Source of the DNA: JBFHER01 sp041584055
GTDB taxonomy: Bacteria; Bacteroidota; Bacteroidia; Bacteroidales; UBA5342
Direction of reading: 5' to 3'
Length of the DNA stretch: 20,355 nucleotides
Assembly (NCBI GenBank): GCA_041584055.1
Contig: JBFHER010000043.1
Coordinates: forward strand, 1-20,355
A program made the position numbers and the translations under genes. Position 1 is the stretch's first letter. Every line of letters begins with the position of its first letter. The notes beneath the pieces were generated by a model. That model was not told the origin of the DNA. It saw only the letters and a program-made list of their open reading frames with translations, and ran no database searches. This document shows positions 5,473 to 14,090 of this stretch, one piece after another.

Positions 5473-7710
5473 ATGGAAAGTCTTTTTTTAATTATCGTAG
5501 TGGTATTGTTCGCATTGGCCATCTCAGATCTTATTGTTGGGGTTAGCAATGATGCAGTAAATTTCCTTAATTCAGCCATTGGGGCCAAGGCTGCTCCATT
5601 TAAGTTGATAATGATTGTTGCAGCTTTGGGTATTCTTGTTGGTGCGGTGTTTTCATCGGGCATGATGGAGGTGGCGCGGAAAGGCATTTTTCATCCTGAG
5701 CATTTTTATTTCAATGAAATAATGATCATGTTCCTGGCTGTAATGCTTACAGACATAATTTTATTGGATGGTTTTAACAGTTTAGGGATGCCTACATCTA
5801 CAACGGTTTCCATTGTATTTGAGTTGCTGGGGGCAGCTGTGGCAATGACATTAATTAAAACGGCAACGGATCCCAATGCTTTGCCAATGGCAGAATACAT
5901 CAATTCCTCGAAAGCCCTGGCAATTATTTCAGGAATATTGCTGTCAGTTGTGGTTTCGTTTTCCGTTGGGGCTTTGGTAATGTACCTTTCACGTTTGTTA
6001 TTCTCGTTCAATTACGAAAAGAAGATGAAGTATTTTGGTGCGATCTTTGGAGGGCTCGCAATCACTGCCATTACCTATTTTATACTGATAAAAGGTGCAA
6101 AAGGTGCGTCTTTTATGACCAGTGATATACAGGATTTCATAAAAGCCAGTCCCTGGAAAATTGTTGGCGTGAGTTTCATTGTCTGGACAACAGTTTTACA
6201 ATTGTGTTACTGGATTTTTAAGATTAATATCTTGAGGTTTATTGTACTTGTTGGTACATTTGCTTTGGCCATGGCATTTGCTGGTAATGATCTTGTTAAT
6301 TTTATTGGCGTTCCGCTGGCAGGATTTGAGTCTTATAAAGTGTGGATTGCTTCTGGTGCTGGTGATCCGGAAGCCTTTAGTATGGCATCCCTGGCGGGTA
6401 AAGTTAAAACCGATACCTATTTGCTTGTGATTGCCGGTGCTGTGATGGTCGTCACGCTCTGGACATCAAAAAAAGCCCGCCGTGTGGTACAAACCTCTTT
6501 GGATCTTTCACGTCAGGACGAAGGAGATGAGCGCTTTGGTTCATCCTTAATGGCAAGGGCAATTGTTCGGTCAACCAGGAATCTATCCATGGCTTTCGAT
6601 AAAATAACACCTCCTGTTTTAAAAAGAGCCCTTGAAAAACAATATGATCAAACCGCCTACAGGGCTAAAATTGCTGCCATGGAAGATGCGCCATCATTTG
6701 ATATGATAAGGGCATCTGTGAATCTTGTGGTTGCAAGTATATTGATCGCCTTTGCAACGTCCTTGAAGTTGCCCCTTTCAACCACTTATGTAACCTTTAT
6801 GGTTGCCATGGGAACATCTCTTGCTGATCAGGCCTGGGGGCGTGAAAGTGCTGTTTACAGGGTGTCTGGAGTAATTTCAGTGATTGGTGGTTGGTTTTTA
6901 ACAGCATTGATTGCTTTCACTGCGGCCTTTGTTGTTGCGAACATAATTTACTGGGGAGGAACAATAGCAACGATTGTTCTCATCCTACTTGCGGCCTTCC
7001 TGATTTATCGCACCCACAGAACCGGGAAAGAGAAGGATGCACTTATAGAAGCCAGTTCTGCTGAAAAAGGGTCAGTTGAGGAGGAAATTCTAAATACTTG
7101 TTCTACAGAAGTACGGAACCTAATTGATAAAGCAGGAACAATATTATGTAAAACAATTGATGCTTTTGTTGTTGAAGATAGAAAGGAGCTGAGTGCCATG
7201 CGGAAATCAACGGAAAAGATGGGACAAAAGGCGAAGAAGCTAAAGGCCAATTCTCAAAGAAGACTTAAGGAGCTTGAAGATAATTCTATAGATACCGGAC
7301 TCTACTATGTTCAGATGCTTGATTATTTGAGAGAAACGGTGCACTCGCTTAGCTTTGTTGTGGAACCAATGCACAATCATGTTGAAAATAATCATAAGGT
7401 TTTTGATGTGCAGCAGGTTGCGGAGATGAAAGACGTTTGCAAAACACTAAGTAATTTTATCTATCATTCAAGCAGGATCATTAAAGAAAGCGATTTTGAC
7501 AAACTGGATGCCTTGCAGGAAGAGCAGGCGAATGTTGTACTCTTCTTAAAGCAATTAAGCAAGAAACAGTTGAAACGACTAAAGAAAGAACAGGCAGGGA
7601 CTCGGGTAAGTATGCTGTATATAACGGTGCTTCAGGAATTGAAAGGCCTGGTTCTGAACATCTTTAATATCATTAAAGCACAGCGCGATTTTCAGAATCA
7701 GAAATTATAG
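5473..7710 (+). CDS. PiT-family inorganic phosphate transporter with C-terminal PhoU-like domain
   Basis: A 745-aa inner-membrane protein. Residues 1 to about 510 are a PiT (SLC20-type) cation-coupled phosphate permease with its two related halves. GVSNDAVNFLNSAIG (23-37) and AGNDLVNFIG (270-279) are the paired PiT signatures, and PTSTT (107-111) pairs with PLSTT (434-438). A basic linker (512-520) leads to about 200 mostly helical, charged residues (540-745) resembling the PhoU-like DUF47 fold, so transporter and regulatory domain are fused. The gene lies next to and converges on the pst operon, with a Pho-box-like array just upstream, so it is probably induced by phosphate limitation rather than constitutive. 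The start at 5473 follows an A-rich leader. Substrate is assigned from family and context. Confidence 0.93.
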   Translation: MESLFLIIVVVLFALAISDLIVGVSNDAVNFLNSAIGAKAAPFKLIMIVAALGILVGAVFSSGMMEVARKGIFHPEHFYFNEIMIMFLAVMLTDIILLDGFNSLGMPTSTTVSIVFELLGAAVAMTLIKTATDPNALPMAEYINSSKALAIISGILLSVVVSFSVGALVMYLSRLLFSFNYEKKMKYFGAIFGGLAITAITYFILIKGAKGASFMTSDIQDFIKASPWKIVGVSFIVWTTVLQLCYWIFKINILRFIVLVGTFALAMAFAGNDLVNFIGVPLAGFESYKVWIASGAGDPEAFSMASLAGKVKTDTYLLVIAGAVMVVTLWTSKKARRVVQTSLDLSRQDEGDERFGSSLMARAIVRSTRNLSMAFDKITPPVLKRALEKQYDQTAYRAKIAAMEDAPSFDMIRASVNLVVASILIAFATSLKLPLSTTYVTFMVAMGTSLADQAWGRESAVYRVSGVISVIGGWFLTALIAFTAAFVVANIIYWGGTIATIVLILLAAFLIYRTHRTGKEKDALIEASSAEKGSVEEEILNTCSTEVRNLIDKAGTILCKTIDAFVVEDRKELSAMRKSTEKMGQKAKKLKANSQRRLKELEDNSIDTGLYYVQMLDYLRETVHSLSFVVEPMHNHVENNHKVFDVQQVAEMKDVCKTLSNFIYHSSRIIKESDFDKLDALQEEQANVVLFLKQLSKKQLKRLKKEQAGTRVSMLYITVLQELKGLVLNIFNIIKAQRDFQNQKL

Positions 7711-7787
7711 CAAAACATAAAATTCAATGAAATAAGTTACTTTTAAAATAATGCATGCGTTTGCATTTATTGAGCCAGTATCGTTTT

Positions 7788-7826
7788 ATTGAAAGCGTCG
7801 GATAAACTTAGCCTCGCTTTTTCAAT
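7788..7826. terminator. Possible bidirectional terminator between the PiT gene and phoR
   Basis: AAAGCG (7792-7797) pairs with CGCTTT (7815-7820) and continues into TT on the + strand. ATTG and CAAT flanks could extend the stem with a two-base bulge. This is the best hairpin in the 239-base convergent gap, whose remainder (7711-7949) holds no gene I can support. A second small stem, AATGCA/TGCATT, lies at 7750-7767. Weak evidence. Confidence 0.3.
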
Positions 7827-7949
7827 TCATGCTTGCTTTATATTCTATCCCCTTTTCAGAAGATCATGGTTTTGTTAGAAGGTATCTTAGTCATGCTTAT
7901 CTGCCTGAAATGGAATTCTAATACAAATGAAAGTAAAGTCTGCTTAAAA

Positions 7950-9719
7950 CTATTTGGCTAAAGAGAATAAAAATTCAAGACCTCCCGTGGGTTTGTTTCT
8001 GGCTGAGATTTCACCCTTGTGTAGCTGAATCGCATTTTTAACAATAGATAATCCGAGTCCAGTTCCTCCCTGTTCTCTCGCACGGCCCTCGTCAGCGCGA
8101 TAAAACCGTTCAAAAATGCGAGGCAGATGCACTTCTGAAATACCGATGCCCGTATCGGAATAACTGAAATAATAAAACTTTTCGTCTTCCAGATACTGTT
8201 TAATCTCAATCGTTATATTTTTCCCTGCATAATTGATGCTATTCTCTATCAAGTTCTGAAAAATTGAAGAAACCAAGCTTTCATTCCCATGTACAACCAC
8301 TTTGCTGTCTAAAGAAATTTTAAGTTGAATGTTTTTTACCAAAATACGTGCATTTAAATTTTCAACCACCTCATCAATTAAGGCACGTATCTTTAATTTT
8401 TTAAACTCAAATAAATCGCCGGCATCTTCGATGTTATTTAACAGGGAAATGTCGTTCAGAAGTGCTTCCAGGCGCATGCTTTGCGCAAATGCTCGTTCTA
8501 TAAAATAGGCTCTTTTCTCGATGGGGACATCTAAATTGTTTTTAAGGGTTTCCAGATAACCTTTTATTGAAGCCAGCGGCGTTTTTAATTCATGGGCGAT
8601 GTTGGACGTTAATTGCTGTTTTAGCAGGCGGCGTTTTTCCGGTTGAGTAATGTTTGTAAATAGAACTTCAAAACTTTTATCTGCAAACACGATGGCCTGT
8701 ACCTTAAAATACATCTCATTTTTGCCAATGGTCATGGAGAAATAAGGCAGCTTTTTAGGATTTAGAACTGCATCCGACTGCAATACTTCATCAAGCTGAG
8801 CCACCAGTGGTTTTGTTTCTTCTATTTCGAAGAAAAAGTCGGCTGAGATAGTGGATCGATCTGATATCAGGTTTATGTATTGAATAAAATGACTGTTTGC
8901 CATTATTTTTTCCTTGTTGGGTTTGAAGAAGCCAATGCCCTCGTTCAGAACATTTAAATGATTTAAGACCCTTTCTTTCTCAGCACTTAATGCTAATTTT
9001 GCATTTCGGAGTCCGGTATAAATCTGAACGATCTGACGTTGAATATCTCCAAATTCAGAATCAACAAATTCCATTTGCTCATCGATTTCCTGATCATGTC
9101 CGGCACGAATGGCAAAATCACGCAATTTATTGATGAATTGTCCCAATTGTCTGGTTACAATATATAAAAGGCCCCACATGATAAAGAACAGGGCAATCAT
9201 AAAAAAGATAAAAACCCGTTCTGTTTTTAAGAAATTTTGAATCTGAATGTTGTAAACCACAGCACAACGTACAAAGTATCCATCGGCATGTTTTGCAAAA
9301 TAATAGAAATCCTGACCCGTGGTCTGGGAATGTCTAATATTGCTGCCTTTTTCCGAATAAAATGCTTTCTGAACCTCAGGTCGGTTCAGGTGATTCTCCA
9401 TGGTTGAATAGTCTGTTACATAGCTGTCATATTTCACCTCTCCTTTTTCATTAATAACAGTAAGGCGAATATTTTTTTCAGGAATCAGGTATTTAATGGT
9501 GTCCAGAGCAGTAAAATTATCATTTTCAAGCAGCTGATTGCGATCAATGAACTGCTGTGCAAAACCGGCGGTGATGTCCAATGTATTTTCAAGCTGATCG
9601 GTTCTGTATCTTTTCTCACGATCGTATTGAAAAGCAAGAATAAAGACCATGAAAAAAATAAATGCTGCAAAAAAATAGATAAAAATACGTTGCTGAAATG
9701 TTCTTCGTTGCCGTTTCAC
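7950..9719 (-). CDS. phoR: PhoR-like sensor histidine kinase
   Basis: A 589-aa membrane sensor kinase, last gene of the pst operon. TM1 (12-31) and TM2 (168-190) flank a periplasmic domain of about 135 residues. A linker and PAS-like region follow (about 245-360), then the HisKA H-box SNIAHELKTPLASIKGYL with phospho-acceptor H376. The ATPase domain has N-box FQNLIENSINYAG (487-499), G1 DTGIGI (522-527), F-box IFERFYR (535-541) and G2 GGTGLGLSIVKNA (551-563). The start is GTG at 9719; no ATG exists before TM1 and the preceding phoU ends 25 bases upstream. PhoR is expected to phosphorylate PhoB and to be held off by PhoU and the Pst transporter when phosphate is plentiful. No response regulator lies beside it, which is unusual. 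The kinase call is certain; the PhoR label rests on context. Confidence 0.88.
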   Translation of the reverse strand: MKRQRRTFQQRIFIYFFAAFIFFMVFILAFQYDREKRYRTDQLENTLDITAGFAQQFIDRNQLLENDNFTALDTIKYLIPEKNIRLTVINEKGEVKYDSYVTDYSTMENHLNRPEVQKAFYSEKGSNIRHSQTTGQDFYYFAKHADGYFVRCAVVYNIQIQNFLKTERVFIFFMIALFFIMWGLLYIVTRQLGQFINKLRDFAIRAGHDQEIDEQMEFVDSEFGDIQRQIVQIYTGLRNAKLALSAEKERVLNHLNVLNEGIGFFKPNKEKIMANSHFIQYINLISDRSTISADFFFEIEETKPLVAQLDEVLQSDAVLNPKKLPYFSMTIGKNEMYFKVQAIVFADKSFEVLFTNITQPEKRRLLKQQLTSNIAHELKTPLASIKGYLETLKNNLDVPIEKRAYFIERAFAQSMRLEALLNDISLLNNIEDAGDLFEFKKLKIRALIDEVVENLNARILVKNIQLKISLDSKVVVHGNESLVSSIFQNLIENSINYAGKNITIEIKQYLEDEKFYYFSYSDTGIGISEVHLPRIFERFYRADEGRAREQGGTGLGLSIVKNAIQLHKGEISARNKPTGGLEFLFSLAK

Positions 9720-9744
9720 GTGTAAGCGTTTTTAGGTGATCAAA

Positions 9745-10434
9745 TTATTCTTCAATTTTGTCTGTATGGTGCCTGATGTCTTTTCCCTGCATGGAGTAGA
9801 TGGCAGCTTCTGCGATGTTGGTCGCGTAGTCAGAGATGCGTTCAATGTTCGACATCATCTCTTTTATTGTTATAATGCTCATTAAGAGGTGCTTATTGCT
9901 TTCTGCAGTATTTGCTTTTGCTAAAACTTTTTTTAATAATTTATGGTTTATTTCTTCAAATACCAATTCGTTTTTTATGGTCCAGATGGCAAAGTCCATG
10001 TCGTTGTTCATGAACGAAAGTAAGGCCTTTCGAACCATTTTGATGCTAAACATAGTCATGTTTGTGAGAATCTCGTGGAGCTTATCGTAAAATTCAGGGG
10101 TTTTAATGTCCTTGATAAAGTTGGTGATATTAATTACGATGTCCCCAATCCGTTCCAGACTAATAAGGATGCGATAACAGGCCATGATGCGACGCAGGTC
10201 AGAGGCTACCGGCTGATACAATACAATTGTATTTACAATTTTGTCGCTCAGCTTCACTTCTTTTTTATCAATGAGATCTTCGTTCTTAAAGATTTTTTTT
10301 AGAACATCTTCAGGCATCTTCAAATCGCCTGAAGTGATAATATGTTCCATAAAGTCAAGCTGTTCCAATACTACATTTGCCAGTACTTCGAAATCAGTTT
10401 GAATGTTATTTATTGCATCGTCTTTTTTTATCAT
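9745..10434 (-). CDS. phoU: Phosphate signalling complex protein PhoU
   Basis: A 229-aa all-helical protein with the two three-helix PhoU repeats and usual length. Repeat 1 holds NEDLIDKKEVKLSDKI (50-65) and ASDLRRIMACYRILISLERIGD (77-98); repeat 2 holds the related NIERISDYATNIAEAAIYSMQGKDIRH (196-222). The acidic E/DxxxD motifs bind metal in known structures. PhoU is a cytosolic partner of PstB and PhoR that shuts down Pho signalling and Pst uptake when phosphate is ample. It lies 31 bases after pstB and 25 before phoR, so all three are probably on one mRNA. The PiT-like transporter in the same island has its own PhoU-like tail, giving two such domains here. Confidence 0.95.
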   Translation of the reverse strand: MIKKDDAINNIQTDFEVLANVVLEQLDFMEHIITSGDLKMPEDVLKKIFKNEDLIDKKEVKLSDKIVNTIVLYQPVASDLRRIMACYRILISLERIGDIVINITNFIKDIKTPEFYDKLHEILTNMTMFSIKMVRKALLSFMNNDMDFAIWTIKNELVFEEINHKLLKKVLAKANTAESNKHLLMSIITIKEMMSNIERISDYATNIAEAAIYSMQGKDIRHHTDKIEE

Positions 10435-10465
10435 GGTTGCGAAATTTATTTATTCAATGCTTCTA

Positions 10466-11245
10466 TTATCCAATTTTCCCGGTTAGATATTGTTCAGTTC
10501 GCGGATCTTTGGGATTCGTAAACATGTTTTTTGTTTTATCATATTCAACCAACTCTCCAAGATACATAAATAATGAATAATCTGAAATACGTGCGGCTTG
10601 AGACATGTTGTGTGTGACCAAAACAATGGCGTAGTTTTCTTTTAATTTCACTAATAAGTCTTCAACTTTGGACGTGGCGATAGGATCCAGGGCTGATGTG
10701 GGCTCATCCATTAAAATTACGTCAGGACTAAAGGCCAGGGCACGGGCAATGCACAGGCGCTGCTGTTGTCCTCCCGAAAGAAAGGTTCCTTTTTTAAACA
10801 ACGAATCTTTCACCTCATCCCACAATGCCACATCCCTGAGCGATCGTTCAACGATCTCATCCTTATCATGCTTCTTTACACGGATGCCATTCAATTTATA
10901 ACCCGCAACAACATTGTCGTAAATACTCATTGTGGGGAATGGATTTGGACGTTGAAATACCATCCCCATTTTTCGGCGTAGTTTAATGGGCGACATGTCG
11001 AAGATTGCTTCATTATTTAAGAATGCTTCACCTTCTGTGGTAATATTTTCGTACAACTCATGCATGCGATTCAATGCCCTTAATAAAGTGCTTTTGCCAC
11101 AACCTGACGGTCCCATGATGGCTGTAACAGTATTCTTTTTTATATCCACCGATACATCCTTTACAGCATACTTTTTATCGTAGGCAATGGATAGGTTACG
11201 TAGGGATAATATTGGATTTTTTATTTCTGCAATTGTGTTTGTCAT
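10466..11245 (-). CDS. pstB: Phosphate ABC transporter ATP-binding protein PstB
   Basis: A 259-aa ABC ATPase that powers phosphate import. Walker A GPSGCGKST (45-53), Q-loop VFQRPNPFP, signature LSGGQQQRL (from about 156), Walker B VILMDEPTSALDP with D180/E181, and H-loop VTHNM are intact. QRPNPFPTMSIYDNV is typical of PstB. The ATG at 11245 is preferred over a TTG at 11284: it gives normal family length and lies 4 bases after the pstA TAA, whereas the TTG would add 13 unconserved residues overlapping pstA. Confidence 0.97.
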   Translation of the reverse strand: MTNTIAEIKNPILSLRNLSIAYDKKYAVKDVSVDIKKNTVTAIMGPSGCGKSTLLRALNRMHELYENITTEGEAFLNNEAIFDMSPIKLRRKMGMVFQRPNPFPTMSIYDNVVAGYKLNGIRVKKHDKDEIVERSLRDVALWDEVKDSLFKKGTFLSGGQQQRLCIARALAFSPDVILMDEPTSALDPIATSKVEDLLVKLKENYAIVLVTHNMSQAARISDYSLFMYLGELVEYDKTKNMFTNPKDPRTEQYLTGKIG

Positions 11246-11249
11246 GTTT

Positions 11250-12140
11250 TTATCTTCTTTTGGCAATGATGCGTTTCGAAACAATGTTAAGCGTCAATAC
11301 GATTGCCATCAATAACAGGGAAGAACTCCAAATCAGATCAATCATATTGGGATCGTTATAGAACTCCCAAATTAGCAGCGGAATAGCACTTGTTGGCTCC
11401 GACATATCAAGGTTTATTCTTGAGCTTCCCAATGCGGTTAACAAAAGGGGGGCAGTCTCCCCCAATATCCTTGATATTCCTAAAAGAATGCCGGTCAGTA
11501 AACCGCTAAATCCACTAGGTATCAACACCCTTAACAAAACTTTATGATAGGGAACGCCAAGCGCAAGCGCCGCTTCCTTGAGGGTTTGCGGAATCATTTT
11601 GAGCGTTTCTTCTGTGGATCGAACGATCATAGGTAACATCATGATCGCCATTGAAACGCTTCCTGCCAGGGCTGAAAACCCCATGGTGATATGTTTCACT
11701 ATCCATAAATAAGAAATCAGACCCAGTACTATTGATGGTACTCCCTGTAAAATGTCTGAAATGTTCCGCGTTACATTCGCCATAAATTTCCCCTGGTTTT
11801 CATATAAAAAAATTCCAGATAACACGCCTATTGGGATGGCAATAAGTGCTGATGCAATCACCATCATCAGTGTGCCAACGATCCCATTGGCGATACCGCC
11901 AGGGATCAGTTCCCCATTTGCAACGGCAGTCATGGCATCGTAGGTGTCGGGCGTGTTTTGTATTAAAAAATCAAGACTTATTTGCTTATATCCCTTTACC
12001 GCCAGTTTTGATATAATCAAAACAATTGGAGAAATGGTGATTACTGAAAGCAATACAACGAGCCATAGTGCCAGCTTGTCTTTTAGAAGCCGTTGTGATG
12101 AATGGTCTTTTATATAGGATGCTTTGATAGATTTCACCAT
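11250..12140 (-). CDS. pstA: Phosphate ABC transporter permease PstA
   Basis: A 296-aa inner-membrane permease with about six transmembrane segments, the first at about 25-47. The EAA loop that contacts PstB is LKMIPQTLKEAALALGVPYH, followed by LIPSGFSGLLTG and the PstA-typical GISRILGETAPLLLTALG. It pairs with PstC to form the phosphate channel. Its ATG overlaps the pstC stop by one base (TAATG), indicating coupled translation, and its stop is 4 bases before pstB. The N-terminal cytosolic stretch is Lys-rich (KSIKASYIKD). Confidence 0.96.
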   Translation of the reverse strand: MVKSIKASYIKDHSSQRLLKDKLALWLVVLLSVITISPIVLIISKLAVKGYKQISLDFLIQNTPDTYDAMTAVANGELIPGGIANGIVGTLMMVIASALIAIPIGVLSGIFLYENQGKFMANVTRNISDILQGVPSIVLGLISYLWIVKHITMGFSALAGSVSMAIMMLPMIVRSTEETLKMIPQTLKEAALALGVPYHKVLLRVLIPSGFSGLLTGILLGISRILGETAPLLLTALGSSRINLDMSEPTSAIPLLIWEFYNDPNMIDLIWSSSLLLMAIVLTLNIVSKRIIAKRR

Positions 12141-12991
12141 TAGCTCATCTTTTTAATAATCAACTTTCCAAAATAGTTTACAATGCCGGTGATCAAAAAT
12201 AACAGTAAACTAATTGCAATTAACGCGCTTAATTTTAAACCATCTGCCTCGCCAAACTGATTGGCAATGACACTGGCCATGGTGTTACCCGTTGTAAAAA
12301 AACTTGTAGGCACCAGGTTGGTGTTGCCAATTAACATGGTAACGGCCATTGTTTCGCCCAAAGCCCGTCCCAAAGCCAGGATATAACCCGCTACAATTCC
12401 TGAGCGAGCATTTGGAACGATTACAGAGGTAATTACTTCTAGGCGGGTTGCCCCCAGTGAATAAGCTGCTTCTTTTAAATCGTTTGGAACCATGCTTATG
12501 ATTTCGTTGCTAATGGAAGTCGCATATGGAATAATCATGATCGCGAGGATAAGGCTGGCTGTAAATATTCCAAACCCCTGTCCCCCAAAGCCTAAATCGA
12601 TAAGTACAGGTCGCAAAACATAGAAGCCCCACAAGCCATATACTATGGATGGAATCCCGGCCAATAAATCAACCAGCAGGCTAAGTATGTTTGCAAATTT
12701 GGTCCCCCTGAAATATTCTCCCAGAAAAAGAGAGGTCGAAAAGGAGAGAGGTAAGCAGATCAAAAGGGCCGCAAAAGAAGTCATAAGCGTGCCAACAATA
12801 AATGGCAAGGCTCCATATACTTCTTTCCCTTCCGTTGGGTTCCATTCTTTTGAAAAAATGAAGCCCAGACCAAAGGTTTTAAAGGCTGGAATGGCCCCTT
12901 TTACGAGAGAGAAGGTCATTCCAGCCACCAGTATTAATATTAACAATGAAACTGAAAATAAAACGTACTTTGTGATTTTATCACTGTTCAT
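12140..12991 (-). CDS. pstC: Phosphate ABC transporter permease PstC
   Basis: A 283-aa inner-membrane permease of the Pst importer with about six transmembrane segments. Diagnostic stretches are FIFSKEWNPTEGKEVYGALPFIVGTL after TM1, DLLAGIPSIVYGLWGF, the EAA loop MVPNDLKEAAYSLGATRLEV and ALGRALGETMAVTMLIGN. It starts 13 bases after the pstS stop and ends by overlapping the pstA start by one base. Order pstS-pstC-pstA-pstB is the standard one. Nothing looks damaged. Confidence 0.96.
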   Translation of the reverse strand: MNSDKITKYVLFSVSLLILILVAGMTFSLVKGAIPAFKTFGLGFIFSKEWNPTEGKEVYGALPFIVGTLMTSFAALLICLPLSFSTSLFLGEYFRGTKFANILSLLVDLLAGIPSIVYGLWGFYVLRPVLIDLGFGGQGFGIFTASLILAIMIIPYATSISNEIISMVPNDLKEAAYSLGATRLEVITSVIVPNARSGIVAGYILALGRALGETMAVTMLIGNTNLVPTSFFTTGNTMASVIANQFGEADGLKLSALIAISLLLFLITGIVNYFGKLIIKKMS

Positions 12992-13004
12992 CGTCCTTCT
13001 TTAT

Positions 13005-14072
13005 TTATTTTAAAAGTGCTTTGCCGTTGTAGCTAACACTTCTTAATGCAGCTTTGGCTTTCTCAACGGCTAATGGAGGAAGGGGTGCATAGTTTACTTT
13101 CGCGGCATCTCCCTGTGCCTGCTCACTTATCAGCCAGTCAAGAAACTGAACTGTTCCCAGTGCCTGCGATTCGCTTCTATTCCCATAAGCCTGTTCTTTA
13201 TACAAAATGATCCAGGTAAATCCACTTATTGGGTAAGATGACGCATCAGATGAATTTGTTAACATAATACGGGTGTCGTCAGGAATGTCTCCCTGGGCCG
13301 CAGCACTGATGCTTTCGATACTTGGTGCAATGTATGCTCCACTGCTGTTTTGAACCAATGCCGTTTGTATTTTTTGAGCGAAGGCAAATTCAGATCCGAT
13401 GTAGCCAATGGATCCTTCTGTTTGACTGATGGTTCCGGCAACGCCTGGATTTCCTTTTGCGCCCATGCCAACCGGCCACTTTAAGGATTTTCCAGTCCCC
13501 ACTTCATCTGCCCACTTCTGACTTACCTTACTCATGTAGTCGCTAAAAATATAGGTTGTCCCACTGCCGTCTGAACGATGTACAAAGGTGATTTCCTTAT
13601 CAGGGAAGCTTATGTCTGGATTTTCACTTTTCAGTAAGGGGTCATTCCAGTTTGTTAGCTCACCCATAAAAATCTTTTCAAGCAATTTATCAGATAATTT
13701 AAGCTCGTTTGCTTCTTTCAGATTGTATGCTATCACTACGGCTCCCAGGCATGTGGGTATATGTACTACAGCTCCAGGCATTTCTGCCAGTTTATCATCA
13801 CTTAAATAAGCATCTGTTGCTCCAAAATCTACCACTTTATCGTTTAAGCTACGAATTCCTCCTCCGGAACCAATGCCTCCATAGGTTACAAGAACGCCAG
13901 TTTCATTAGTGTAGTTTTTGAACACCATGTTGTAATAGGGTAAGGGAAAGGTTGCTCCGGCTGCAGCTAAACTAATATTTGATGCTGCATCTTCTCCGGA
14001 ACTTTTCTTTTTAGTGTTTTGACAAGCTCCTAACAGTATCACTGCCAAAGCAATTGATAAAAATGTCTTCAT
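13005..14072 (-). CDS. pstS: Phosphate-binding lipoprotein PstS
   Basis: A 355-aa periplasmic phosphate-binding protein. A short hydrophobic signal ends in lipobox LGAC with C17 as the lipidated residue, so it should be membrane-anchored, unlike soluble E. coli PstS. The phosphate pocket is seen in AAGATFPLPYY (37-47), GGIGSGGGIRSL, DFGATDAYL and HRSDGSGTTYIF. It delivers phosphate to PstC/PstA. It follows the porin gene by only 18 bases containing AAAGG just before the ATG, so it has no promoter of its own that I can see and should depend on the Pho-box promoter upstream of the porin. Confidence 0.96.
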   Translation of the reverse strand: MKTFLSIALAVILLGACQNTKKKSSGEDAASNISLAAAGATFPLPYYNMVFKNYTNETGVLVTYGGIGSGGGIRSLNDKVVDFGATDAYLSDDKLAEMPGAVVHIPTCLGAVVIAYNLKEANELKLSDKLLEKIFMGELTNWNDPLLKSENPDISFPDKEITFVHRSDGSGTTYIFSDYMSKVSQKWADEVGTGKSLKWPVGMGAKGNPGVAGTISQTEGSIGYIGSEFAFAQKIQTALVQNSSGAYIAPSIESISAAAQGDIPDDTRIMLTNSSDASSYPISGFTWIILYKEQAYGNRSESQALGTVQFLDWLISEQAQGDAAKVNYAPLPPLAVEKAKAALRSVSYNGKALLK

Positions 14073-14090
14073 GACCTTTATTTTTATTTA

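Noticed and set aside
11246..11284. TTG start for pstB at 11284
   Set aside because: It would overlap pstA by 35 bases and add 13 unconserved residues; the ATG at 11245 gives normal length and spacing.
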